Below are positions 36,422-46,100 of a stretch of DNA of 64,000 bases, in pieces. The DNA comes from Ornithodoros turicata (Eukaryota > Arthropoda > Arachnida > Ixodida > Argasidae). The notes under the pieces were generated by a model. It made no database searches, was not told the DNA's origin, and saw only the letters and a program-made list of their open reading frames with translations. The DNA lies in assembly GCF_037126465.1 (NCBI RefSeq), contig NW_026999444.1, positions 186,001 through 250,000 on the forward strand, written 5' to 3'. Position 1 is the stretch's first letter. Every line of letters begins with the position of its first letter. The translations under genes and the position numbers were made by a program.

Positions 36422-37484
36422 AGTACAACAATGGACACCCGCCAACACACAACTTAGCCTAAACACGATTTAATTAGCAATTAGAGTTAAATAGGACCCC
36501 CCCCCCCACATTAATCAGCACCCTCCAGGGAGTCATCACATTAATTGCGGAGCATCGAACTCGTGCAAAGACCAGATGTGTGTTGGAGGCAACCTGTGTC
36601 CGTTAAAAAAAGTAGATAGAAATAGAGTGGAGAGAAACAATTTATTCGAAAATCAACGATGCCGCGGCGAACACCCGAGTGACCAGTGACCACCACGTTG
36701 CTTGTTGACGGGCGGTAGTTGCAGAGGTCGACGACAGCTGGCCACCTAGTTGCAAGGCATCACACCAGAGGGCGCCACCATCATAGCTCTATGCGAGAAA
36801 GACAGAGAACAAGATACTAGCGGCAGGTAAAATTGCAACACTGCTCAACAAGTCTATGCATGCCAGAGCGCGTGGAAAAGGCTTAGGGGCGACCGGTTAG
36901 GCCTAACCTCAGCTTAACCGCACAACGCTACGAAATTCAACAGGTAACACAAGACGACAACCACAAAATGCTAGGCTCACAACGCTAAATGTGCATCAAC
37001 AGGCTTGGTACACTACGGGTCACTGCTAAACAACTCTAAAAATGCGCGTACGGGGAATAAGGCCTATCCGTTACGGCAAACATGCGAGAAGAGGCTTAAC
37101 ACGAGCGCGTTAACATCGGGCATGGCAAATCACTCATCTTTGCCCCCGCGGCGACGGTGCGTCCGATCCCGACGACAGTCAAGGATCAACTGACGCAACA
37201 CAGGGACGGCGGAGCGACCGACCGCACAGCCGCACTCAACGAGAGCCAGCGCGCAAGTGAGTGGAGCGCCTCGCCGCGGCCGCTACGAATGCGCGCGCTC
37301 CTAGCGCCCTTTGTGCCACCAGCATCGAGCGGTGATCTCGTCGCGGGCCGCTCCCAGTTTCGGTTTAGCTCTCTTCTCCTTCCACTGCGCGCACGCGCGC
37401 TCCAAGCTGCAACAGGTGGCTTCTCCGTTTCAGTTTCGCTCTCGTTTCTTTGCGCGTGTTTATTTGTATAAAGGCAGCGCTCAC
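36422..37484. repeat. Left terminal inverted repeat of the Polinton
   Basis: Reverse complement of 43016-44172 with substitutions and small indels. The best-kept part is 36440-36560 (ACGATTTAATTAGCAATTAG, CACCCTCCAGGGAGTCATCA). It contains a C run at about 36497-36508 and becomes GC-rich toward its inner end. Confidence 0.9.
37467..37473 (+). promoter_or_regulatory. TATA box at inner edge of left inverted repeat
   Basis: TATAAAG followed by GCAGC. The mirror-image copy at 43027-43033 points the opposite way, so each inverted repeat can drive transcription into the element. Confidence 0.5.
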
Positions 37485-37509
37485 TATGCTCACGTCACCA
37501 TACTGACCG

Positions 37510-37732
37510 ATGCGTGGTTTATTCTCCTGCGTTTCTCGCCGACGACGAAAGACAAAAAACCAAGAACTGCGCAAATTTATTCGCGGCATCGTGGCGGAAG
37601 CCTTTCAAGTGCACCGCCTGGAATGGAAATGTGTCAAGACAAGATGAAGACGGTCGACCGCATCTTAGCGGCAGCCTGGATAATCTGTATTGGGAACGCA
37701 GTTCTGATCTAGAGGACGACGACGACGTCTAA
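37510..37732 (+). other. Small Polinton ORF region, probably frameshifted
   Basis: An ATG at 37510, 37 bp after the TATA box, opens a basic frame of 45 codons ending at about 37647. A second, overlapping frame remains open from 37514 and ends in a very acidic tail (SSDLEDDDDV) with TAA at 37730-37732 inside an AATAAA polyadenylation signal (37732-37737). One small indel may have split a single short gene. Function unknown. Confidence 0.4.
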
Positions 37733-37806
37733 ATAAAAGCGATGCATTTTGCTACAAGTCTCAGTCTCTTCTTTTTCTTCGTGTAACGTGTACGCACGCA
37801 CGCAAG

Positions 37807-38409
37807 ATGTCTTCCCCCGAACCTTTTCGTTCCCGCCACCGTTTTCGCTGTATCTTAAGAGGCCTCTCCATGTGCGGTAAATCTACTTTCGTTACGGACG
37901 TGCTGAGGAACCTGAATGACGTCGTGGACAAGCCTCCGTCACAAATATTCTATGTGCAGAAATATGATTCGCAAGGCATGTAGGACGAATTTGGGGACTC
38001 TGTCAAATTTACCAAGGAGCTACCACGAGACTGGGACACGACGGTCACATGACCGACGCTGATTCCTTGGAGGAGGTGACCGATCTTTTCATTCGGGGTT
38101 CACACCATGCCAACGCGTCGATGTTCTTACTTGTTCAAAACATCTTTTTTAACAGTAGCCATTTTAGGACTACATCCTACAACGCTAGTTACGTCGTCCT
38201 GTGGCGCACCGTGCGCAGCGTCCACCAGATGTAACATTTCGGGCAACAGCTATTTGGCAGAAAAAGATTTTCTCGACGCATATAAACAAGCGATGTCGTC
38301 GCGCCACGCTTATTTACTCGTTTATCTTCACAACTATACGCACGAGGATCACAGGTTGTGTAGCAATATCTTTCTGGGAGAACGTCAATATATCGATGCT
38401 CCGAAATGA
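37807..38409 (+). pseudogene. Polinton packaging ATPase (FtsK/HerA-like)
   Basis: Starts at ATG 37807. A Walker A motif GLSMCGKST lies at about residue 19. The reading continues IFYVQKYDSQ and is stopped by TAG at 37981-37983. It resumes to 38047, then continues in another frame (38049-38230) with the conserved GSHHANASMFLLVQNIFFNS block, then in a third frame to TGA 38407-38409 (FLDAYKQAMS, YLLVYLHN, NIFLGE). The Walker B Asp region is damaged by the frame change near 38047. In intact elements this ATPase would pump DNA into capsids. Broken by one stop and two frameshifts. Confidence 0.85.
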
Positions 38410-38750
38410 ATCTCCGCACTCACCTCACTTTACTCAAAGTGTTCTCTACTCTACCCACTCCACGCCGTCGCGACGTCTTGAGACATTCTTCTTCGTCCTA
38501 CATGGAACACCTCTGCGAAATTTGTCTCAGTGTATTGAACGGAAAGGTAGCACTGGCTCCAGACACGTTCGCGCGTTTGGAGAAGCACAAACGCTTCTTA
38601 CGTCGGCACGCCTACAAAAAGATTCACAAGAATCCGCAACGTTTGAAACGCTACCTGTCTCAGCAGCGAGGGCAGGGCGCTCTTTTGTTGGTGGTTCCTC
38701 TCCTGCTTTCCGCCGTGTTGAACCATTTCGCCAATGGCCAACAGAACTGA
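38406..38750 (+). CDS. Small basic Polinton protein, function unknown
   Basis: An intact 114-codon ORF whose ATG overlaps the ATPase stop (ATGA). The middle is strongly basic (LEKHKRFLRRHAYKKIHKN), then comes a hydrophobic C-terminus (GALLLVVPLLLSAVLNHF). Basic proteins of this shape recur beside ATPases in related elements, and a DNA-binding or virion-core role is possible, but this is inference. It is one of only two clearly intact ORFs in the element. Confidence 0.6.
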   Translation: MNLRTHLTLLKVFSTLPTPRRRDVLRHSSSSYMEHLCEICLSVLNGKVALAPDTFARLEKHKRFLRRHAYKKIHKNPQRLKRYLSQQRGQGALLLVVPLLLSAVLNHFANGQQN

Positions 38751-38904
38751 AGTAACCGCCTCCATCGGAAACATTCTTTCCTCGAAGGAGAGTGACGACG
38801 TCAAAGTGAAACCCATACTACAGGCACTGTATCGCATCCTCAAGCAGTACAGATTCGAACCCTACGACAGTAAAAGCAAGGCGTACCACTCTACAAATGA
38901 CTGA
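38734..38904 (+). CDS. Short Polinton ORF, 56 codons, unknown
   Basis: Starts within the end of the preceding ORF (MANRTEVTASIGNILSSKES) and ends TGA 38902-38904, overlapping the next ORF start by 8 nt. Compact overlaps on both sides support a real gene. No family recognised. Confidence 0.4.
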   Translation: MANRTEVTASIGNILSSKESDDVKVKPILQALYRILKQYRFEPYDSKSKAYHSTND

Positions 38905-39205
38905 CTATCTGCTCCTCTCTCCTGAGGTGGACGAAGAGGAAGCGGAAAGGGTTGTCTCAGAATTAAAAAAGGTTATTTCCTGGGATCGCGAAGGTTGTGT
39001 CTCTGTGTCGGGCAAGCCCATCAGGCACTCCTTCGTTTAGGAACTCATCAATTATTTGTTGCAACGTAAGACTGGAAAGAAACCTTCCTGGTTCCCCAAA
39101 GTCTCGAAACTATTGCGCCTGATTTCTCTGCCCAAATCTCGCGAGCCACAGCAGCAGCAGCAGCAGCAATCCTCCATTGCGTGGACGACTTATCGAGGGA
39201 TATGA
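38897..39205 (+). pseudogene. Short Polinton ORF with one in-frame stop
   Basis: ATG 38897 (MTDYLLLSPEVDEEEAER). TAG at 39038-39040 interrupts it after 47 codons and the same frame continues to TGA 39203-39205, with ELINYLLQRKTGKKPSWFP and a CAG run encoding polyglutamine (about 39150-39167). Its end overlaps the integrase start. Function unknown. Confidence 0.55.
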
Positions 39206-40226
39206 GAAACCAGAGGGTGGTTTGGGAGGAGTGGACAGCTATAGAAAAGCGCATCATATGAGCAAAAACAAGGCTCTCGCCATTCTCAGAAAGCTGGACG
39301 CCTACACGCTACACCATCCGGTGAGAACAAAGTTTAATAGGAGACGCATCATCGTGCTCATGATCAACGAACTGTCGCTAATGGATCTCGCCGACTTTTC
39401 AAAATACAAGAGGTTCAACGGTGGCTACAGCAACATTCTCGTGGCGATCGATTCCTTCTCCTGCTTTCTGTGTACCCTCCCGCTAAAGACGAAACGCCCC
39501 GCCGAAATGAAAAGGGCCATGGTAAGACTTTTTTGGGGAGGTAACGCGCCAACACGCATCTTTTGCGACAGAGGAGGGGAATTCTACAACAAGATCGTCA
39601 AGGAGTACCTGGCATGAAAGAAGGTCCACATGTATTTCACCTGCTCTCCTGTAATCGAGGCATCGCAGGCAGAACGGGTCATACGCACTTTACGCGACAG
39701 AATATTCCGCTATTTTAGGGTAACCGGAAAATATCACTTCGTTTCCGTGCTTCCCAAGGTCATGCGCGACTACAACAACACCAGACACACGACGTTGGGC
39801 ATCAGCCCGTCCGAAGTCACGCCCGAAAACGAATTAGAGCTGTTCAATAAGATAAATAGGAAGCCCGTCGTACCTTCCGTGAAAAAGAAGCTCAAATTGG
39901 GGGGTAAAGTGAGGGTCCTACTACACAGAAAATGCTTTCAAAAGAGCTCGGAAGGGAGTTGGTCGCCTCAGATTTTCACAGTCTCCTGCCTGAGAGACAC
40001 CTCCCTTCTCGACGTGGATCTGGAAGATTACCGGGGTAAGGAGGTGGACGGTTTTTTATACCTGGAGGAGGTACTCGTCTTTGCCCGAGACACCAATGAG
40101 CCTTGGCCAGTAAGTGCTGAGAAAGAAGAAAGTGAACGGTCAGAGCTTCTCCTTGGTTCACTGGTTTGTTTACGACAGAAAATACGACAGTTGGGTTCCG
40201 AGCAGCGACGTGGTCAAGATTGGGAA
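39177..40226 (+). pseudogene. Polinton integrase (retroviral-type DDE)
   Basis: The frame carries a DAYTLHHPVR N-terminal block, the core with MDLAD (first Asp), FCDRGGEFYN (second Asp) and QAERVIRTL (catalytic Glu), MRDYNNTRH, and a C-terminal RVLLHRKCFQK SH3-like segment. A TGA at 39615-39617 between the second Asp and the Glu breaks it; downstream the same frame remains open. In some positions the usual core residues are changed (MINELS precedes the first Asp). An intact enzyme would insert the element into host DNA. This copy is inactive. Confidence 0.9.
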
Positions 40227-40478
40227 ATGACGTCAGACATCTACGTCCACCTCCCCTTGAACGCCAGCATGGATAAGTATCCGTCGAATAAACTCAACGC
40301 CTTCATGGTAGCTTTCGACAGCCCACTTCAGCTCTCGAATCGCTATAAAGTCGGTCTGATGGATCTCAGCATAAGCAATGATTTTTTAAATATCAGATAT
40401 GAAAGGCAAGATGCGAAAATCGCGAAAAAAACACCTCGAATCTTGAGACAGATAAGGAAAAGCCTTTTCGGAATGTAA
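40227..40478 (+). pseudogene. N-terminal piece of a conserved Polinton structural protein
   Basis: ATG 40227 begins MTSDIYVHLPLNASMDKYPS and continues FMVAFDSPLQLSNRYKVGLM, a layout I associate with a protein conserved in animal Polintons and thought to be virion-related. It is in frame with the integrase with no stop between, so the two read as one. TAA at 40476-40478 ends it after 83 codons, far short of the expected length, and AATAAA follows at about 40495. Truncated by deletion. Confidence 0.6.
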
Positions 40479-40687
40479 CGTTTATTTCACGTACAATAAA
40501 TCGCGATACGACTTCGCCTTACCCGTAGACCCTCGAATTGGACCCTCGGGCTCCCTCAGGCGCTCGACACTTCGCTGGCATCACGCTGCACCTGTCGCTT
40601 GCGGCGGCGTCACTTTGAATTCGCAAACCATGTCCCTACGTAACACACTCAACAAGTATTTCCAGATGCACAAGCAGGACGCCTCGC

Positions 40688-40720
40688 AGACGTTATCCGC
40701 GGAATCCGCGGATAACGTCT
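40688..40720. repeat. Perfect 33-nt palindrome
   Basis: AGACGTTATCCGCGGA, one central A, and its exact reverse complement. It lies between the structural-protein fragment and the polymerase, inside a leftover open frame starting ATG 40630. Confidence 0.9.
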
Positions 40721-40831
40721 ACTCTCTGAAAACGCCGAAGGGGTTGCACGTACGGGAACCCTTTGTCCGGCTGCTACAGCTCACACCTGTCGAGGGACAT
40801 GGAGAAACTCTACGCGTCTCTCTCCCTGTAG

Positions 40832-42202
40832 CGCGCTATTTTTCTTTCACGATCAAGACGAAAATCGCTCGATCTTTGCAAGTACAGCTCGAAGCAGTGG
40901 GTCGATCCTTCAAGGTGGAACGAGATCGATTTTCTCAACATTCCTCACGATTCGGAAGTGGGTTACGTCTATGTGGTAGACTTGTCATATCCCGAAGAAC
41001 TGCACGCGCTCACCAGGGATTTTCCCCTAGCACGCGAGCACAGGTGCGTGGACGAGAACGAACTGTCCCCCTACCAGCAGCACTTGAAACACGCGTTGGC
41101 GCTAAACGCCCCTCCCACAAAGAAACTCTTGCTGACGTGCTGCGACAAGGAACGCTACGTCGTTCATTATACATTGCTCTCACTGTACGTGAGGCCGGGC
41201 ATGAAAATAAAACGTGTTCACAGCATCCTCTCTTTCCACCAAGACAACTTTTTGCGAACCTTTGTGCAGAGAAACGTCGCGTTGAGGAATGCAGCGACCA
41301 CAAAATTCGAGGGGCTTCTGTGAAAAACCATGTCAAACAGTACATTCGGTACGTCGATACAAACTGTGAGACGCATGAAAAGGTACGGTATAGCCTACGA
41401 CAAACAAAGCGCATTCCGAAAAGCTAGCTCTGTCGACAGTCAGCATTTTCCCATTCTGAGTGACAAGTGCATCTTGTACGAGATGAAACAGCGTCGCATC
41501 AAATGGACGCACTCCCTTTACGTGGGTTTTGCCATTTTAGAGATATCCAAAGTCCGAATGTACAGCTTCATCTACGAGTCGCTCTTTTCTCGCTTGACGT
41601 GTCCAGTGCAATTGATCTATAGCGATACAGACAGCATAATTTTTTATCTCACATGTGAAAGCCTGGAAAAGCAGCTGATGAAGATTGAGAATGAGTTAGA
41701 TCTGTCTTCCTATCCGACGGACCACCTGTTTTTCAACGACGAGCACGCGAACCAGATGGGATACTTCAAAGACGAGATGGGAGGTGGTGCCACTCAGGAA
41801 GTCGTAGCCAGATGAGCTAAAATGTACAGCATTCTCTTGGGTGGGACACACAAACAGATCGCGAGAGCGAAAGGAGTTCAGAAAGACGTGGTGAGGAAAC
41901 ACTTATTGCACGAAGTGTACCAAGATTTTATGTTCAATGAAAAGACAGTCGCTCAGAAGCAGTGCACCATCCAGAGTATAAAGCAAATAATGTACACCAT
42001 TTCGAGACTCAAAAAGAGCTTGGTCCCCTACGACGACAAGCGCTATCTTGTGGATGCCGTACACTCCTTCCCTTATGGAAGCTGCGAATACGGTAAGCTT
42101 TCCTGGTGTTTTGATGTGTATCGCATTACGATAGTACTCCCTCTTTGTGCAGCATCGGAAAACCCGGAAGAGAGGCAGAGAGGCGTCGTCGTCAGGGATT
42201 GA
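40832..42202 (+). pseudogene. Polinton protein-primed DNA polymerase B, C-terminal part
   Basis: One frame from 40832 to 42202 with two TGA stops (41321-41323 and 41813-41815). It contains WVDPSRWNEIDFLNIPHD, VDLSYPEELHAL and DKERYVVHY, then a motif-B-like MSNSTFG, KWTHSLYVGFAILEISK, the catalytic YSDTDSI (motif C, about 41622) and DDKRYL near the end. The exonuclease, the terminal-protein regions and palm motif A are missing, so more than half the polymerase is deleted. A frame without homology fills 40630-40830. Confidence 0.9.
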
Positions 42203-42588
42203 GTGACTGTGGAACAAAGAGCAAGTCTTTCGTGCACGCGCATATAATCGCGAATAAAAGTTCTAGTCGAGACATGCTCTCTCTCTCGCAGACAGGAGAA
42301 GCACGGGTCATCGTGGCAGTGTGGTAGCGGAATGGGTGTATGAAAAGAATGACCATTCCACCATCGTGCTGGTGCCATGACCCGCACAATGACAACACTG
42401 CGATGAAGATTTCCCACACCATTTCTGTTCAGGCAAGTCAGGGAGGGTGTTGGCATCTAGACCAACTCAAGATACGTCTTTGTATGTATTCAATAGAGAT
42501 GTGTTCATGAAAAAACACAGAGTCTAGTCAAAGTTATTCAGACTATTTAATGCGTTGCATTTCGATAACCAAACGGTATTTCAATAAA
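42203..42588. other. Polinton interior, no gene recognised
   Basis: Contains an AATAAA at about 42252 after the polymerase and another near 42583 on the plus strand. No domain seen. Confidence 0.35.
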
Positions 42589-42933
42589 TCAGTGACAAAG
42601 TACAATGTAGACTGCTTGCAAATGTCGCTGCTTCCGCAGGGCATACCTAATATGAGCAATGGCACGAGGGAGAAGGTCCACGATGTCTGCAGAGATGTAG
42701 TTGAATTCAGCGTTGGTCGAGCTCACAAATTCGCTCATCAGTCCCAGGGGTCCTTCCGGCACCGTTATACAGACGTACTTGTAACGGGTGTAGATCCAAT
42801 GCACCATCTTCTGCAGCGGCCCGGGAGAGATCTCTCCTATATTGCCAAAGTCTACCATGTCTATCACGTAGCGAAAAGCAGTGATGATGACCTCGTTCCC
42901 GGGACTCTGCTTGTTGAAACATTCATTCTCCAT
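42589..42933 (-). CDS. Intact minus-strand Polinton ORF, 114 codons, unknown
   Basis: ATG at 42933, TGA at 42589-42591. The frame is also open upstream to about 43015 (…CPCTHAWWEEMENECF) without another ATG. The TATA box of the right inverted repeat (43027-43033) lies about 94 bp upstream and points toward it. The residue mix is ordinary for a globular protein (ITAFRYVIDMVDFGNIG, YKYVCITVPEGPLG). I do not recognise it. It may be a whole small gene or the end of a larger capsid gene. Confidence 0.5.
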   Translation of the reverse strand: MENECFNKQSPGNEVIITAFRYVIDMVDFGNIGEISPGPLQKMVHWIYTRYKYVCITVPEGPLGLMSEFVSSTNAEFNYISADIVDLLPRAIAHIRYALRKQRHLQAVYIVLCH

Positions 42934-43015
42934 TTCTTCCCACCAAGCGTGGGTACAGGGACAATTTTGTAAGCGTGGTAGCTGAACATTTTCACGTATT
43001 GATGATGCAAGCGCA

Positions 43016-44172
43016 GTGCGTGCTGCCTTTATACAGCGATTTCAAATAAACACATGCAATGAAACGAGTGCGAAACCGAAACAGAGAAGCCACCCGTTGC
43101 CGCTAGGAGCGCGCGCAGTGGAGGGAGCAGAGAGCGAAACCAAAGCGAGGAGCGCCCGCGATAAGATGACCGCTGGATGCTGGTGGCGCAGAGGGCGCTA
43201 GGAGCGCGCGCATGCGTAGCGGCCGCGGCGAGGCGCTCCACTCACTTGCGCTGTCTCGGGAGGCTCTTGGCTGGCTCTCGTGGAGTGAGGATGTGCAGAC
43301 AGTCGCTCTGTCGTCTCCGCAGTGCGTCAGTTGATCTTTGACTGCCGTCGGGATCAGATGCACCGTCGCCATGGGGAAAAAGGTGAGTGATTTGCCGTGC
43401 CCGATGTTACCGCGCTCGTGTTAAGCCTTTTCTCGCATGTTTCTCACAACGGATAGGCCTTCTTCCCCATGCACGCATGTTGAGACTTGTTTAGCAGCGA
43501 TTCGTAGCGTACCAAGCCTGTTGACGCACGTTTAGTGTTGTGAGCCTATCATTTTGTGCTTGTCGTCTTGTGTTAGCTGTTGAATTTCCTAGCGTTGTGT
43601 GGTGACGCTGAGGTTACGCCTAACCGGTCGCCCCTAAGCCTTTTCCTCGATGTGTACTCTTTTCTCCATGCTGTTTAGCAGTAGCGGTTAGGCCTTTTCC
43701 ACACGCTCTGGCATGCCTTGACTTGTGAGCAGTGCTGCAATTTTACCTGCTGCTAGTATCTTGTTCTGTGTTTCTCGCATAGAGCTATGATGGTGGCTCC
43801 ATCTGGTGCGATGCCTTGCAACTAGGTAGCCAATTGTCGTCGATCTTTGCAACTACCAGCCGTCAACAAGCAACATGGCAGTCGCTGGTCACTCGTGTGT
43901 TCTGCAGCGGTTTCTTCACCACGGTATCATTGATTTCCGAATAAATTGTTTCTCTCCACTCTATTTCTATCTATTTTTTTCTTTTTTATGGACACGGGTT
44001 CCCGCCAACACACAGCTGGTCTGGACACGAGTTAGATACTCCCCAATTAATGTGATGACTCCCTGGAGGGTGCTGATTAATGTGGGGGGTCCCAGTTAAC
44101 TCTAATTGCTAATTAAATCGTGTTTAGACCAAGTTGTGTGTTGGCGGCAGTCTGTGTCCAGTCATTGCTACT
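43016..44172. repeat. Right terminal inverted repeat of the Polinton
   Basis: Mirror of 36422-37484, about 95 bp longer owing to small insertions. The inner edge carries TATAAAG on the minus strand. The outer end reads ...GCTACT. Best-kept stretch 44040-44150. Confidence 0.9.
43027..43033 (-). promoter_or_regulatory. TATA box at inner edge of right inverted repeat
   Basis: CTTTATA on the plus strand, upstream of the minus-strand ORF ending at 42933. Confidence 0.5.
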
Positions 44173-44309
44173 ACCGCACCTCCCCACCTGGATCCGCCAC
44201 TGTGGAGCGGCAAGCATGGGTCGGCACAGCTCGAGTGACATCCCTGATTTTATTCTCTCACACTTTTCTGAGTCACCCATCCATTCAAACATGTGTTGTG
44301 ACCGTTTGA

Positions 44310-45918
44310 AACGCATATGAAAAACCAACTTAACTTGCCAACAATGGAGTTTGGATGCAGTTTGATCGTTTTGATAATTGTTGTAGCAGGTACTCTTTGC
44401 ACTGTCTAATAATCCTTGTGGGCAAACGGTACCTGAAAGCGAAATATATGGTTTTCTTTTTTCGATGTTCTCGGCGCCTGGAAACTGCCCAATGTATGTG
44501 GAATGGTTTAACAACAGAGGAACAGCAATGCGCTGTCTTGAAAAGTAGCCGAATTAGAAATAACTAGTTTATTTATGTATTTACTAATTGTGTGGCTCCA
44601 AGGGCCTTCTAACACAGACAATGGTACAGCAAAACAAAAAGGAAATCAATAGCACGGGAATACAGTTGTACAACAGTGACATATATTAACAGCACTAATT
44701 TTAAAAAAACGGACAAGAGTTTTATATAATGTATGATTTACAACTGAGATGTATCGGTGAAGGTAAACGATTCGATAGTCTAATGGCACGTGGAAAGGAG
44801 TTTCTATGGGAAAATGGGCGATTTGAATTTGTGAGCAGCAACAACGAGCTGTGTCAGTAAAGTCATTTCTGCCTATACCCCATGATCCAGTACCCAGCAA
44901 AACCTGAACGAAAGGTCTGATCATTCTATTGGTCAGACATTGGGCTCTCAGAACGAGAAAGCTTCTCTGGGTTCGTAAATTGCATATTGCTTTCAGGTAT
45001 GTATGAGAGTCAATGTAAATAACCGTAGAGTTAAAGCTGTGTGTTCAAGATGTAGTTTAATGCTATGACCTTCTCATAGACTTCAGCACTGAAGATTGAG
45101 ATGATACCTGGTAAGTGATGTGATCGTAGACATCTCAGTTACCATCGCACATCTCACTCGCTGTTCTTGAACCATCTGCGTAACATGCTAACGGTTCGCT
45201 GAATCACTGACTTAACGGCGGAAACTTCTGTTATAGCACAATTTGAGCTTCGTGCTTAAAGTATTTTGACATATTAAATGACATGCCATATCTAACACTG
45301 CCATCACGTCCACTGGATCAATTCTATTTCTCTGCAGAATTCTGGTTATAATGCAGAGAACTCCACACGTGCCCACCCAACACACTGGAACTCTCTTTTA
45401 TAGTCTGGCAAGGAGTCCCATTGATCATCCCAACGGTTTTAGGTGTAAGGATTGAAACACCACAAGGTGGACGTGTTGCATCTAAACAATCTTGACTGAA
45501 CAGGTTTCATCGTCGGAGGTAGTGTATTTGGGATTCAGGTAAGTTATTGTAACGCAAAAGAGACTCCAGCATACCTGTCTAAGATATCATTTATATCATC
45601 AAGATTCGTCAAGAGGCCTCGACAATTACACTGAATGATCGACATAGGGCAACAAAAAAAATGGAAGTGTGTAATACGAGTGTGCTTTATAGAGGAGAGT
45701 GTGCAGCTCAGAGACAATCTTATTTTTTTGGCGGGCATTATTGGCTGCCTCGGAGTTTTTTTTTCGGGTAACCACCAGTTCCGTAGCTGATATTATCAGG
45801 GGGTGAGTCACTTCCCAATAGATCATAGTTGGGCTTTCTTTTTGACTGAATGCTCGTGTTTGTGAATGGGCATTGCGAGCTCGCATTTCATCGCACCCTA
45901 TCGAGCTCACGTCCACGG
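44310..45918. other. Copy-3 sequence without recognised genes
   Basis: Counterpart of 9040-11484 but about 0.7 kb shorter, lacking copy 2's 10262-10937. No motif-bearing frames. Confidence 0.4.
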
Positions 45919-46017
45919 ATGGTTATGGCGAAAGTGGCGTCTGTGAGGAGGACGCCACTCAAGGGGTTGGCGGAACTACAGGCACTTCAGCAGAAGAAGC
46001 TGGCGTTTGTGGAAGGG
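45919..46017 (+). CDS. Candidate first coding exon (copy 3)
   Basis: ATG 45919 opens 33 codons (MVMAKVASVRRTPLKGL, later KKLAFVEG) ending at donor GTGAGT (46018-46023), parallel to 11485-11553 in copy 2, where the equivalent ATG is ten codons further in. Donor, phase and C-terminal residues are kept, while the N-terminal half differs at many residues. Function unknown. Confidence 0.35.
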
Positions 46018-46100
46018 GTGAGTGTTCTGTGCTTCCTGTTATGCTGTCTGTCTGTACGAAGAGTGATCACCTGCGCAGTTGACGCAGTGATGTGGTCCTC

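Larger units (their letters stand above)
36422..44172. mobile_element. Polinton/Maverick-type transposon, shortened and decayed
   Basis: Inverted repeats of about 1.06 kb (36422-37484) and 1.16 kb (43016-44172) enclose, left to right, a packaging ATPase, a small basic ORF, two short ORFs, an integrase, the start of a conserved structural protein and a protein-primed polymerase B, plus one minus-strand ORF. The combination of polymerase B, integrase and packaging ATPase within long inverted repeats defines Polintons. At 7.75 kb it is about half the usual 15-20 kb. No major capsid or protease gene is visible. The outer ends read AGTA..., close to the AG/TC termini of the family. The 6-bp target duplication is not resolved. 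Confidence 0.92.

Noticed and set aside
37157..37471. ORFs inside the Polinton inverted repeats (also 43016-43372)
   Set aside because: GC-rich frames present in both orientations with no motif. They are explained by base composition.
36411..44178. CCGCAC as the Polinton target duplication
   Set aside because: The hexamer occurs near both ends (36409-36414 and 44174-44179) but at different distances from the inverted-repeat tips, so I cannot claim it.
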